Positions 7,316 to 15,394 are shown, numbered from the stretch's first letter. The stretch: 28,151 nucleotides of DNA from Candidatus Ulvibacter alkanivorans (GCF_003333325.1 NZ_QOLC01000004.1:1-28151), one strand, 5' to 3'. A program made the numbers and translations. The notes: generated by a model not told the origin, from the sequence alone.

Positions 7316-7771
7316 TTAGTTTACCTCAGCGATCACGTCGAATGTGAAGTTTTCTATCACATCGCGGTGAAATCGAATGGTTGCTTCATACTGCCCGGTA
7401 CGCTTAATAGCGCCACCGGCGATCGAGATATACTTTTTCTCGATAGAAACACCTTCTTTCTCTAATGCAGCTGCAAGATCTGCATTCGTTACTGAACCAA
7501 ACAACTTATCACCTTCTCCTGTCTTCGCAGGAATCTTAAGTTCTAAGATCTCGTTCAACTTATCGGCTTCTTTCTGAGCCTCGTCTATGATCTTCTTCTC
7601 TTTGTAGGCACGTTGCTTTAATGTTTCGGCCAACATCTTCTTTGCAGAAGGCGTTGCCAATACCGCGTGACCACGTGGGATCAAATAATTTCTTCCGTAT
7701 CCGTTCTTTACAGTTACTACATCATCTGTAAAACCCAGATTTTCTACATCTTTCTTTAATATAAGTTCCAT
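7316..7771 (-). CDS. rplI: 50S ribosomal protein L9
   Basis: The protein has 151 residues, close to the usual 148-150. The N-terminal 23S rRNA-binding domain reads MELILKKDVENLGFTDDVVT and continues with VKNGYGRNYLIPRGHA at 21-36, the L9 signature. A charged connecting helix spans about 44-75, and the C-terminal domain contains GDKLFGSVTNADLAAAL at about 87-103. L9 binds domain V of 23S rRNA near the L1 stalk. It is the third gene of rpsF-rpsR-rplI, 14 nt after rpsR, and is followed by a clear terminator. Confidence 0.98.
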   Translation of the reverse strand: MELILKKDVENLGFTDDVVTVKNGYGRNYLIPRGHAVLATPSAKKMLAETLKQRAYKEKKIIDEAQKEADKLNEILELKIPAKTGEGDKLFGSVTNADLAAALEKEGVSIEKKYISIAGGAIKRTGQYEATIRFHRDVIENFTFDVIAEVN

Positions 7772-7785
7772 TATCTATTGGTTTT

Positions 7786-8082
7786 TTATTTTAATAAATC
7801 GGCTACGTAAGGCATTAATGCCAAGTGACGTGCACGTTTAACAGCTACTGCCACTTTACGTTGATACTTTAAAGAAGTTCCTGTAAGACGTCTAGGTAAG
7901 ATCTTACCTTGCTCGTTTACAAATTTTAATAAGAAGTCCGGATCCTTGTAATCGATATACTTGATTCCTGACTTTTTAAAACGACAGTACTTCTTTGTTT
8001 TAGTAGTTTCTATATTTAATGGTGTAAGATATCTGATCTCACCATCTTTCTTTCCTTTTGCTTGTTGTTGTAAAGTTGCCAT
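7786..8082 (-). CDS. rpsR: 30S ribosomal protein S18
   Basis: The protein has 98 residues. The conserved core runs from [19 protein letters not shown] (about 30-48) through [16 protein letters not shown] (about 61-76) and [12 protein letters not shown] (about 81-92). S18 binds 16S rRNA as a heterodimer with S6, which is encoded immediately upstream. The N-terminus is about 20 residues longer than in E. coli S18, as in other Bacteroidota as far as I recall. Only 3 nt separate it from rpsF, so translation is probably coupled. No ssb gene lies between rpsF and rpsR. Confidence 0.98.
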   Translation of the reverse strand: MATLQQQAKGKKDGEIRYLTPLNIETTKTKKYCRFKKSGIKYIDYKDPDFLLKFVNEQGKILPRRLTGTSLKYQRKVAVAVKRARHLALMPYVADLLK

Positions 8083-8085
8083 GTG

Positions 8086-8424
8086 TTACGCTTTTTGTTT
8101 GTTACGGTTTCTTCTTTTCTCAGCCCAAGCAATCGCATGCTTGTCTAAAGCTACGGTAAGGTAACGCATAACACGCTCTTCACGTCTAAAGGCCAATTCA
8201 AGTTCGTTGATCGCATCACCTTCTACAGTGTACTCGAACAAGTGATAAAAACCACTCTTTTTGTGTTGGATCGCGTAGGCTAATTTTTTAAGCCCCCAAT
8301 CTTCTTTGGATATCATCTTAGCACCTCTAGAAACAAGAATATCTTCAAATTTCTTAACTGTTTCCTTTATCTGCTCTTCAGATAAAACGGGATTTAAGAT
8401 GAAAACAGTTTCGTAATGATTCAT
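8086..8424 (-). CDS. rpsF: 30S ribosomal protein S6
   Basis: The 112-residue S6 begins MNHYETVFILNPVLSEEQIK, with the family motif DWGLKKLAYAIQHKKSGFY at about 42-60, RREERVMRYLTVAL at about 79-92 and a basic tail. It assembles with S18 on the 30S platform. It is the first gene of the operon. A strong promoter lies at 8478-8508 and a short leader carries a 5-bp hairpin. S6:S18 autoregulation is known in other bacteria. Confidence 0.98.
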   Translation of the reverse strand: MNHYETVFILNPVLSEEQIKETVKKFEDILVSRGAKMISKEDWGLKKLAYAIQHKKSGFYHLFEYTVEGDAINELELAFRREERVMRYLTVALDKHAIAWAEKRRNRNKQKA

Positions 8425-8455
8425 AAAAATCGTTTAATATTAATAATTTAATTCA

Positions 8456-8470
8456 TTGGCTTTCTGCCAA
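8456..8470 (-). promoter_or_regulatory. Hairpin at the 5' end of the rpsF leader
   Basis: On the minus strand, TTGGC-AGAAA-GCCAA forms a perfect 5-bp stem just downstream of the expected transcription start (about 8470-8473). It may be a stabilising 5' hairpin or part of an S6:S18 binding site. The sequence alone does not decide. Confidence 0.45.
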
Positions 8471-8477
8471 GAGCGGG

Positions 8478-8508
8478 CAAAAATACTATATTTATTATTA
8501 TTATCAAA
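8478..8508 (-). promoter_or_regulatory. Promoter of rpsF-rpsR-rplI
   Basis: On the minus strand, TTTG (8508-8505) is followed after 19 nt by a perfect TAnnTTTG element, TATTTTTG (8485-8478). The predicted leader is about 45-50 nt. Confidence 0.85.
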
Positions 8509-8562
8509 TCTATTTGCAAAAAGAAAACTGCCTACTCAAAAAAGAATTTTCTGACAGAAAAA

Positions 8563-8613
8563 GATGAAGCGCCTAATTTTAACGACAAAAGTTAAAAAAA
8601 CTTGCACTTCATC
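8563..8613. promoter_or_regulatory. Nested inverted repeats before the LytTR gene (operator or attenuator candidate)
   Basis: The outer arms are GATGAAG (8563-8569) and CTTCATC (8607-8613). The inner arms are TTTTAAC (8577-8583) and GTTAAAA (8591-8597), around a 7-nt centre. Six T residues follow (about 8615-8620). The outer right arm lies within the spacer of the predicted promoter, suggesting an operator. The T run also allows a terminator/attenuator reading. Confidence 0.5.
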
Positions 8614-8632
8614 GATTTTTTCCCTATCATTG
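8602..8632 (+). promoter_or_regulatory. Likely promoter of the LytTR response regulator
   Basis: TTG (8602-8604) is followed after 20 nt by TATCATTG (8625-8632), one mismatch to TAnnTTTG. Transcription would start near 8639, giving a leader of about 16 nt before the GTG start. Confidence 0.5.
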
Positions 8633-8654
8633 CTATTAATAAAACCAGCTAACT

Positions 8655-9368
8655 GTGGACAAACCAATACTTAAGTGTGCCATTGTAGACGATTCTACTT
8701 TACAGCGACTTTCCATCGTTAAACTCATCGAAAATCATCCCTCTTTGCATCTTGTAGAAGAATATAACAATGCAATAGAAGCAAAAATGGGATTGGCTAA
8801 TAATGAGATCGACCTTATCTTTTTAGATATTGAAATGCCAATTCTTTCCGGCTTCGATCTGCTTGATGACCTTACTCACAAACCACAGATTATTTTTGTT
8901 ACCGGGAAAACGAAATATGCCTTTAAGGCTTTCGATTATGATGCGGTCGATTATCTTCGGAAACCGATCTCTAAAGATCGCTTTCTGAATGCGGTTCACA
9001 AAGCAATTACCAATTACAAGCTTAAGAACGACGACGGCTTCGACGAAGAAGATTTTATCTTCGTAAAAAGCAATCTTAAAAAGCGTAAGGTATTCTTAAA
9101 CGAATTACGCTACATTGAGGCTTTGGGTGACTATGTAAAATTAGTGACCGAGCACGATGCACTTGTTGTACTTTCAACCATGAAAGCCTTTGAATCACTC
9201 CTGCCAAGTGATCGTTTTTTACGTATCCACAAATCGTATATCGTAAATCTTGACAAAGTAGAACGATACAACAGCAAAGTCATAGAATTAGATCAAGAGC
9301 AATTGCCGTTAAGTCGAAATCGCAAAGCAGATCTTGTTGAAGCACTCGCTTCTTCTATGCGCAACTAA
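8655..9368 (+). CDS. LytTR-family response regulator
   Basis: The 237-residue protein has an N-terminal receiver domain (about 7-122) with acidic pocket D12/D13, phospho-acceptor D58 in FLDIEMP, T83 and K103 in RKPIS. A C-terminal LytTR DNA-binding domain (about 132-235) includes VKSNLKKRKV, YIEALGDYVKL and FLRIHKSYIVNLDKV. It should be a phosphorylation-controlled transcription factor. The start is GTG; this places the usual CAIVDD motif at residues 8-13. No histidine kinase lies nearby, so it is an orphan here. The gene converges on priA and the two share 4 bp at their ends. Inverted repeats overlap its predicted promoter and may reflect autoregulation. Confidence 0.95.
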   Translation: MDKPILKCAIVDDSTLQRLSIVKLIENHPSLHLVEEYNNAIEAKMGLANNEIDLIFLDIEMPILSGFDLLDDLTHKPQIIFVTGKTKYAFKAFDYDAVDYLRKPISKDRFLNAVHKAITNYKLKNDDGFDEEDFIFVKSNLKKRKVFLNELRYIEALGDYVKLVTEHDALVVLSTMKAFESLLPSDRFLRIHKSYIVNLDKVERYNSKVIELDQEQLPLSRNRKADLVEALASSMRN

Positions 9369-11818
9369 TAATTATCAACATCTATACTTAAGCGAACCGT
9401 CGAAAATTCTTTTATAGCGTTAAAACTTCGTTGCACCTTGCTAATATAGTTCTTCGTTTTACCTAATGATTGTTGCTTCGGAATCTTCACAAGAATATTC
9501 GTAATAAATTGATTGCGTATTCGTCCTACAGGAGGTTGTTCTGGACCAAGCACATTTGCTCCCAATTTTAATTCCAAAGCACGACCAAACCATACCGCTG
9601 CCTTTTGCATCTTATCGAAATTACGGTCTTTACAGGTAATCTTTATCGTTCGGAAGTACGGCGGATACTTATATTGGTAGCGTTCTTCGGTTTGCTGCTT
9701 ATACATTAACTCATAATCATTGGTGCTTACTTGCTGCAAAATTTGATGGTACGGATTAAACGTTTGAATAAGTACCTTGCCGCGCTTTTCGGTTCTACCG
9801 GCACGTCCTGAAACTTGTTGCAACAATTGATAACTGCGTTCATGTGCTCTAAAATCGGGGAAATTTAAAAGATTATCGGCATTCATAACACCCACCAATC
9901 CAATATTCCTAAAGTCAAGGCCTTTGGCTAACATTTGCGTACCCACCAAAATATCGATCTCTAAGTTTTCTAATTTCTCGATCAATTTTGCGTATGCATG
10001 CTTCCCTCTTGTAGTATCTTGATCCATTCGAGCAATCGTATGATCGGGAAATAATGAGCTCAATTCTGTTTCGATCTGCTCGGTTCCAAATCCTTTGGCA
10101 TCTAAGGTCTCACTTCCACAGGCCATGCACGATTGCAACATAGCCATATGGTATCCACAATAATGGCATCGCAATTCTTTCTTGTATTGATGGTAGGTAA
10201 GACTTACATCACAATTTGGACATTGAGGCGATATACCACAGGTAGTACACTCGACTATGGGTGAAAAACCACGGCGATTTTGAAAAAGGATAATCTGCTC
10301 TTCGTTCGCCAACGCCTCATGCATCGCTTCCAGCAAGTGATCACTAAAATGCCCTTTCATCAATTTCTTTCGGTGCTTTTCTTTAATATCGACCAACTCA
10401 ATATCCGGCATTAAAACATTTCCGAAGCGCTTCTTTAACTGAACCAATCCGTACTTGCCAGTTTCTGCGTTATGGTAACTTTCCAGCGAAGGAGTTGCCG
10501 AACCCATAAGTGTTTTTGCCTGATGCAAACTTGCGAGTACTATGGCCGCATCCCTTGCGTGATACCTTGGTGACGGATTATACTGTTTAAACGACGGCTC
10601 GTGCTCTTCATCTACAATGATCAGTCCGAGGTCACTAAAGGGCAAAAATAAGGAGGATCGTGCGCCAATTACGATCTGTGCTTTCGGTTTGTTGTTTAAA
10701 ACGTTGTTCCACACCTCTACCCGCTCGTTCACAGAATATTTTGAATGGTATACCGAAACTTTTTCAGCAAAATAAAACTGTAAACGTGAAATAAGTTGTG
10801 TGGTCAAAGCGATCTCAGGAAGCATATACAATACTTGTTTGCCCGTTGCTATCAACTCGGCAATTAGTTTTACGTAGATCTCCGTTTTTCCGCTGGACGT
10901 CACACCGTGTAACAGCACCACATCTTGATTATCAAAATTTGATCGTATTTCTGAAAATGCTTGCTCCTGAGCCTCGTTCAGTTCTTTTACTTCGGAAGCC
11001 TCCTCACCTTCATACTGTATCCTATCCCTTTGAAGAAAATATTCTTCTAAAACACCTTTATCGATAAGTGTCTTAATAACTGAAGCTGTTGTATCGCTCT
11101 TCTTTTGTAGCTCTACCGATTCTACTGGTTTTTTTTGCTGAGCCGACAGCATAAAAAGATTCATAAGCACTTCTCGCTGTTTTGGAGCTCTTGTCAAGGT
11201 GTCCAACAGTGCTCTTAGGTTTTCTTCGGAAGCGTAATTAGATGCTAACTTTAAGTAGCGCTTCAGTTTAGGGGTGTATTGTTCGTATACTTCTTCTTGT
11301 ACTTCGATGACTTTTTTCTGAAGCAACCCGTCCAAAATTTTAACCACATGCTGTTTATCCAGTATGTTTCGGATATCGTTAATATGTAAACTAGGCTGAT
11401 GCTGCAAGGCTTCAAATACCATAAATTCTTCATCCGAAAAGTCACTTTCATCCACTTCCTTTTCCGAAGCTATCAAACTCACTATCGTCTCGCTCTCTAA
11501 CAAAAAGGCGCTTGGCAAGGCCGCGCGAACTACTTCACCCAAAGTGCACATGTAGTAATTTGCTATCCACTCCCAATGCTTGATCTGTCGTTGCGTGATC
11601 AAGGGTTGCTCATCTAATATCTGATCAATCGTCTTGGTCTCGTAATTAGGTGGTTTGTCTTTGAAGACTGCGTACACGATACCGGTATAGACTTTTGTCT
11701 TTCCAAAAGGTACGGCAACACGCATTCCTTGTTGTAAGAATGAAGCTTCTTCTTTACGTATGTTATAGGTAAAGGTTTGCTTTAAAGGAATGGGTAATAT
11801 GACGTCAATAAAATACAG
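9365..11818 (-). CDS. priA: Primosomal protein N' (replication restart helicase PriA), apparent CTG start
   Basis: PriA reloads the replisome at stalled forks. In the 817-residue form given here, the N-terminal DNA-binding domain begins YFIDVILPIPLKQTFTY. Walker A GVTSSGKT lies at about 305-312 and DEEH at about 403-406. Eight zinc-binding cysteines lie at about 524-567 in a CxxC, CxxC, CxxC, CxxC pattern, followed by helicase motifs such as GRAGRTEKRG. The first ATG in frame is at 11725, but starting there would remove 31 conserved residues. The frame stays open upstream to a TAG at 11849-11851 and has no ATG, GTG or TTG in that stretch. CTG at 11816-11818 fits the usual PriA N-terminus best; ATT at 11824 is an alternative. 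The stop codon overlaps the LytTR gene tail to tail. Confidence 0.93.
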   Translation of the reverse strand: MYFIDVILPIPLKQTFTYNIRKEEASFLQQGMRVAVPFGKTKVYTGIVYAVFKDKPPNYETKTIDQILDEQPLITQRQIKHWEWIANYYMCTLGEVVRAALPSAFLLESETIVSLIASEKEVDESDFSDEEFMVFEALQHQPSLHINDIRNILDKQHVVKILDGLLQKKVIEVQEEVYEQYTPKLKRYLKLASNYASEENLRALLDTLTRAPKQREVLMNLFMLSAQQKKPVESVELQKKSDTTASVIKTLIDKGVLEEYFLQRDRIQYEGEEASEVKELNEAQEQAFSEIRSNFDNQDVVLLHGVTSSGKTEIYVKLIAELIATGKQVLYMLPEIALTTQLISRLQFYFAEKVSVYHSKYSVNERVEVWNNVLNNKPKAQIVIGARSSLFLPFSDLGLIIVDEEHEPSFKQYNPSPRYHARDAAIVLASLHQAKTLMGSATPSLESYHNAETGKYGLVQLKKRFGNVLMPDIELVDIKEKHRKKLMKGHFSDHLLEAMHEALANEEQIILFQNRRGFSPIVECTTCGISPQCPNCDVSLTYHQYKKELRCHYCGYHMAMLQSCMACGSETLDAKGFGTEQIETELSSLFPDHTIARMDQDTTRGKHAYAKLIEKLENLEIDILVGTQMLAKGLDFRNIGLVGVMNADNLLNFPDFRAHERSYQLLQQVSGRAGRTEKRGKVLIQTFNPYHQILQQVSTNDYELMYKQQTEERYQYKYPPYFRTIKITCKDRNFDKMQKAAVWFGRALELKLGANVLGPEQPPVGRIRNQFITNILVKIPKQQSLGKTKNYISKVQRSFNAIKEFSTVRLSIDVDNY

Positions 11819-11881
11819 GCCAATGATTTTTATGGTGGTCGAAGACGGCTAACTTCAGGTCTACGTTTAAAAATTAAATAT

Positions 11882-11913
11882 AAAAAAGGCCGCCCGATTT
11901 ACGTGGCAGCCTT
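11882..11913 (-). terminator. Intrinsic terminator after the DUF2147 gene
   Basis: On the minus strand, AAGGCTGCC (11913-11905) pairs with GGGCGGCCTT (about 11895-11886), followed by TTTTTT. It lies 22 nt after the DUF2147 stop and separates that operon from priA. Confidence 0.78.
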
Positions 11914-11935
11914 CCTATTTTTTATTCACGACTTA

Positions 11936-12364
11936 TTATTTTACGCGATACCAATATTGTGTTCTTCCCAATAGTGAAAAACCAATATAGCCACGTACTT
12001 TTAACTTATCGTCTTCTTCCAGTTCGATATAGCACTTATAAAGCTTACCGTTTTCTGGATCGAGGATCTTTCCATCATTGTATTCATCACCGTCTTTTTC
12101 TAGTCCGCGAATAATTTTCAAACCTAAAATAGGCTTGTCTTTATCTGCTCCTTCGCATTCGGTGCACAGTGCATTTCGGCGTTCTTCTTTAAGGATATCG
12201 ACTACTTTTCCGTAGATCTTACCATTCTCTTCGTAGATCTCTACGATCGACTTGGCGTCACCGCTTACATCATCTATGGTCTTCCACTTACCAACCACCG
12301 ATTGAGCAGAAGTTGTGATGGAAACCATCGCCATTATCAAAGAAATTATTATGTATTTTTTCAT
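11936..12364 (-). CDS. DUF2147 secreted protein
   Basis: The 142-residue protein has a signal peptide (about 1-20, ending TTSAQ), then VVGKWKTIDDVSGDAKSIVE and GKIYGKVVDIL, the recognisable start of a DUF2147 domain. GKILDPENGKLYKCYIELE and LKVRGYIGFSLLGRTQYWYR near the C-terminus complete it. The domain is a small lipocalin-like beta barrel of unknown role, exported to the periplasm or surface. It is the last gene of a probable nadC-yihY-CHI-DUF2147 transcript, 10 nt after the chalcone-isomerase-like gene and before a terminator. Confidence 0.9.
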   Translation of the reverse strand: MKKYIIISLIMAMVSITTSAQSVVGKWKTIDDVSGDAKSIVEIYEENGKIYGKVVDILKEERRNALCTECEGADKDKPILGLKIIRGLEKDGDEYNDGKILDPENGKLYKCYIELEEDDKLKVRGYIGFSLLGRTQYWYRVK

Positions 12365-12374
12365 ATTGCTGTTT

Positions 12375-12938
12375 TTAATTGCCTAACATGGCTTTTTTAA
12401 GTTTGCTGTCGGCCGGGTCGTTTCCTAGCCAAATACCGAATAATGCTTTTTTAAATGTCATACCCGTGATGGTACCTAATTCTTTGCCGTTCTTGTAAGC
12501 AACGACCCCTTTTCCTTTTTGATAGGTGATATCGAATACATCATCTTCAACGATTTCTTCACTAAAAAAGCCTATAAATTTTTTAATTTCCGAAGCAATT
12601 GGGGAAGTATTCCCATTTGTGGATGCATCGAATCCCTCTTCTACAGCTTCACTCATCGCTTCACTAGAAACAAAAGAGGATGTAATTACCAAGCGGATCG
12701 CCATGGTTTCATCGGCACTGATTATGCTTTTGGCACTGCTGGACTTGTTAGCAAGGTATAAACCTCCCGAATACAATTTTAATACTAGGGCTTTCTTACG
12801 AATCCCAGCACCATTTAGTGCTAACTCCTCTCCTCCAAAAGTTAAGGTATTGGGCAAGGTTACGCTTCCTACCTGCGTTTGTGCCACTGCCATTTGCACA
12901 GTGATCATTGCCATTACGAGTACAATTAATTTTTTCAT
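12375..12938 (-). CDS. Chalcone isomerase-like family exported protein
   Basis: This 187-residue protein has a signal peptide (about 1-19, AVAQ) and a chalcone-isomerase-like domain covering the rest. The diagnostic stretches are LNGAGIRKKALVLKLYSGGLYL at about 41-62 (given as key residues G44, R47, K48, Y56, G59), then a variable middle and FKKALFGIWLGNDPAD at about 162-177. Bacterial members bind fatty-acid-like ligands or have unknown roles. Flavonoid chemistry should not be inferred. It lies between a YihY-like gene (25 nt upstream) and a DUF2147 gene (10 nt downstream), both of envelope type. Confidence 0.88.
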   Translation of the reverse strand: MKKLIVLVMAMITVQMAVAQTQVGSVTLPNTLTFGGEELALNGAGIRKKALVLKLYSGGLYLANKSSSAKSIISADETMAIRLVITSSFVSSEAMSEAVEEGFDASTNGNTSPIASEIKKFIGFFSEEIVEDDVFDITYQKGKGVVAYKNGKELGTITGMTFKKALFGIWLGNDPADSKLKKAMLGN

Positions 12939-12963
12939 TTTACGTGTTTGAATTAGTTATAAG

Positions 12964-13893
12964 TTAATCTGTATTTTCTTCATTCTTGTCTTTGAGTCGC
13001 TGTAATGAAATATTAAGTTCGAAACCTAACAACAACAAGTTTGCGTTGATCCAAATATATAACATCATAATTAAAAGAGCTCCAAGAGAACCATATAACT
13101 CGTTATAATTTGAAAAGTTATTAATGTAAACACCAAATAAATAGGTGGTCAACAAGAACAACAAGGTAGTTATAATAGCTCCTAACGAAAAGAATCGCGA
13201 TTCTTTCCCCTCCTTTGTTCCATAATAATAGAGCGTTGCGATAATAACATACACCATAACAACAAAGACCGTGAGCTGTAAGGCCGATATCCAAAATAAT
13301 TCGTTAGAAATATAATCGTTCCCTTTCAAATTGGCTATGATATACTCGCCATACAAAATGACTCCCACCGTAAATAACAACAACAGTGCCAAAAAGATAG
13401 ACACTACAAGGGCTATAAGGTATTGTCTAAAAAACGTTCGATTCATCGTTACGTGAAACGAATATTCGAATGCGCTAAATATGGCGTTCACGCCATTGGC
13501 AGCCAAAAATATGGAAAGAAAAAACACGAACGATAATAGGCCACCTCGTGGATTTACCGCAATATCGGCGATCACGGGATAAAAGAACTCGGTGGTTTGC
13601 GGAGGCAATAGGTTTTCAATAAATCGTAAAAAACGAGTTTGAAAGCCTTCTACAGGTACAATTGGAATTAAATTCAGAATGAACAGAAGAAATGGAAAGA
13701 TGGCCACAAAAAAACTATAGGCAATCGAACTGGCCCTAGACGAGAAAGTTCCTTTAATGATACCGGTTCCATAAATGTCTAATAAATGGTATAGTGACAA
13801 GCCATTAGTACCGGGTATCGTAACTCGTTTGCTAAAGCGAACCAGGTTGCGAATAATTTTATATTTACTTTCTTTTTCTTCCGAATCGGCCAT
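12964..13893 (-). CDS. YihY/BrkB-family inner membrane protein
   Basis: The 309-residue protein has about six transmembrane helices (roughly 55-80, 118-145, 157-185, 200-225, 235-257, 268-292). The family signature YGSLGALLIMMLYIWINANL is at 267-286, and SSRASSIAYSFFVAIFPF at 51-68 marks the N-terminal part. The family was once labelled RNase BN; that name is now regarded as wrong for E. coli YihY. Recent work on homologues points toward phospholipid transport, which I mention only as context. The start codon overlaps the nadC stop by one base (TAATG), indicating translational coupling. Confidence 0.94.
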   Translation of the reverse strand: MADSEEKESKYKIIRNLVRFSKRVTIPGTNGLSLYHLLDIYGTGIIKGTFSSRASSIAYSFFVAIFPFLLFILNLIPIVPVEGFQTRFLRFIENLLPPQTTEFFYPVIADIAVNPRGGLLSFVFFLSIFLAANGVNAIFSAFEYSFHVTMNRTFFRQYLIALVVSIFLALLLLFTVGVILYGEYIIANLKGNDYISNELFWISALQLTVFVVMVYVIIATLYYYGTKEGKESRFFSLGAIITTLLFLLTTYLFGVYINNFSNYNELYGSLGALLIMMLYIWINANLLLLGFELNISLQRLKDKNEENTD

Positions 13894-14750
13894 TAAACAG
13901 CTTTTAAACTCAGGTCCATATTATGCACCGAATGTGTTAAAGCGCCACTACTAATATAATCTACCCCACAGTCTGCGTACTTTCTAGCGGTCTCTAAGGT
14001 AATACCGCCACTCGATTCTGTTAAACAGTGATCGCCAATCATTTCGACCGCCTTCCTTGTATCTTCGTAATTGAAATTATCGATCAAGATCCGATAGACA
14101 CCTTCGTTTTTTAAGATCTCTTCTATTTCTGCCAGATTTCTAGCTTCAACAATGATCTTTAACCCTAATTGATTGTCTTGCAAGTATTCTTTGGTCTTTT
14201 GAATGGCCTTGGTGATCCCACCACAAAAATCGATATGATTGTCTTTTAACATGATCATATCGTAGAGCGCAAAACGATGGTTCTCCCCCCCTCCTATCTT
14301 TACGGCCCATTTTTCTAGGGCTCTTATTCCGGGAGTTGTCTTACGTGTATCTAATATTCGGGTTTGGGTTCCGGCTAGCAACTTTACGTACGCATTTGTT
14401 TTGGTCGCAATAGCACTCATACGTTGCATCGCGTTTAACACCAAGCGCTCACTTTTTAGAATAGATTGCGATAGTCCGGAAACATAGAAACAAACATCGC
14501 CGTAAGCCACTTCTCTTCCATCCGGAATTCGGATGTCGAGCTCTAAACCGGGATCTACAAATTCGAATACTTGTCGGGCAAAGTCCACGCCGGCAATTAT
14601 ACCTTCGTCTTTTACCAAAAGTTTGGCAGATCCTCTGGCATCTTCGGGAATACATGCTAAGGAGCTGTGATCTCCGTCACCAACATCTTCTCGAATTGCA
14701 TTCGAAATAATAGTGTTAATTTCTTTGTTAAATTGTTTTTTAGAGATCAT
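13893..14750 (-). CDS. nadC: Nicotinate-nucleotide pyrophosphorylase (quinolinate phosphoribosyltransferase)
   Basis: This 285-residue enzyme converts quinolinate and PRPP to nicotinate mononucleotide in de novo NAD synthesis. The family motifs are EDVGDGDHSS at 21-30, QRMSAIATKTNAY at 109-121, RILDTRKTTPGIR at 131-143, KIGGGENHRFALYDMIMLKD at 151-170 and ESSGGI/YADCGVDYISSGALTHS near the C-terminus. It is the first gene of the minus-strand cluster, divergent from rlmH. A one-mismatch -7 element (TATTTTAG) occurs upstream. nadA and nadB are not in this window. Confidence 0.97.
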   Translation of the reverse strand: MISKKQFNKEINTIISNAIREDVGDGDHSSLACIPEDARGSAKLLVKDEGIIAGVDFARQVFEFVDPGLELDIRIPDGREVAYGDVCFYVSGLSQSILKSERLVLNAMQRMSAIATKTNAYVKLLAGTQTRILDTRKTTPGIRALEKWAVKIGGGENHRFALYDMIMLKDNHIDFCGGITKAIQKTKEYLQDNQLGLKIIVEARNLAEIEEILKNEGVYRILIDNFNYEDTRKAVEMIGDHCLTESSGGITLETARKYADCGVDYISSGALTHSVHNMDLSLKAV

Positions 14751-14824
14751 GATAGCGCAATTTTTAGCTAAAATAGCCTAAAAAGTTTGAAGTCGGAAAA
14801 CATAAGCCGCAACAGACTTCATTT

Positions 14825-14832
14825 TATCTTTG
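14825..14832 (+). promoter_or_regulatory. -7 element for rlmH
   Basis: TATCTTTG is a perfect TAnnTTTG match 27 nt before the ATG at 14860. It overlaps a possible TTG start at 14830, which supports the ATG as the true start. I see no TTG at 17-23 nt upstream. Confidence 0.6.
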
Positions 14833-14859
14833 TATTTTTGGCCTCTGAAAGTGTTCTGT

Positions 14860-15333
14860 ATGAAAATAACTTTATTGGCTATTGGCAAGACCGATCAAAA
14901 AGAGCTTCAGTCCTTGATCGACCTGTACCAACAACGACTGAAGCATTATATTTCATTCGATCTAATTGAATTACCGGACATAAAAAAAGGCAAGAATCTT
15001 TCCGAAGCAAACCAGAAAAAGGCCGAAGGCGAATTGCTTCAGAAACATTTACAGAATTCAGATCATGTGATCTTACTGGATGAAAAAGGAAAATCGTATT
15101 CTTCTTTACGCTTTGCCGATCTCCTTCAGAAAAAAATGAATAGCGGATATAAGAACTTGGTGTTCATTATTGGCGGACCATACGGATTTAGTGAGGACCT
15201 ATACCAACGGGCCAACGGCAAACTAGCACTATCTGCGATGACCTTTTCACACCAAATGGTACGGTTATTCTTTGTAGAACAGTTGTATCGTGGATTTACA
15301 ATTCTTAAAAATGAGCCTTATCATCATCAATAG
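14860..15333 (+). CDS. rlmH: 23S rRNA pseudouridine-1915 N3-methyltransferase
   Basis: The 157-residue SPOUT-fold enzyme methylates pseudouridine 1915 in helix 69 of 23S rRNA. The length matches E. coli RlmH (155). It begins MKITLLAIGKTDQ, contains HVILLDEKGKSYSS and FIIGGPYGFS (the SAM-binding knot), and ends with LSAMTFSHQMVRLFFVEQLY and the YHH-type C-terminus. An upstream in-frame TTG would add ten residues (YFWPLKVFC), but it lies inside the -7 element and those residues are not part of the family. The hydrolase gene follows 61 nt downstream and may share the transcript. Confidence 0.96.
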   Translation: MKITLLAIGKTDQKELQSLIDLYQQRLKHYISFDLIELPDIKKGKNLSEANQKKAEGELLQKHLQNSDHVILLDEKGKSYSSLRFADLLQKKMNSGYKNLVFIIGGPYGFSEDLYQRANGKLALSAMTFSHQMVRLFFVEQLYRGFTILKNEPYHHQ

Positions 15334-15394
15334 AACATTTCACAGATAACTGTCACATCACGATTTTGACCTCGTCATTACTCTAAAGCTTCTC

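Noticed and set aside
12526..12951. 141-codon open frame antisense to the chalcone-isomerase-like gene
   Set aside because: The minus-strand frame has a signal peptide and a family match; the antisense frame is a codon-bias shadow.
14830..14859. TTG start for rlmH ten codons upstream
   Set aside because: It overlaps the -7 promoter element, and the family N-terminus begins at the ATG at 14860.
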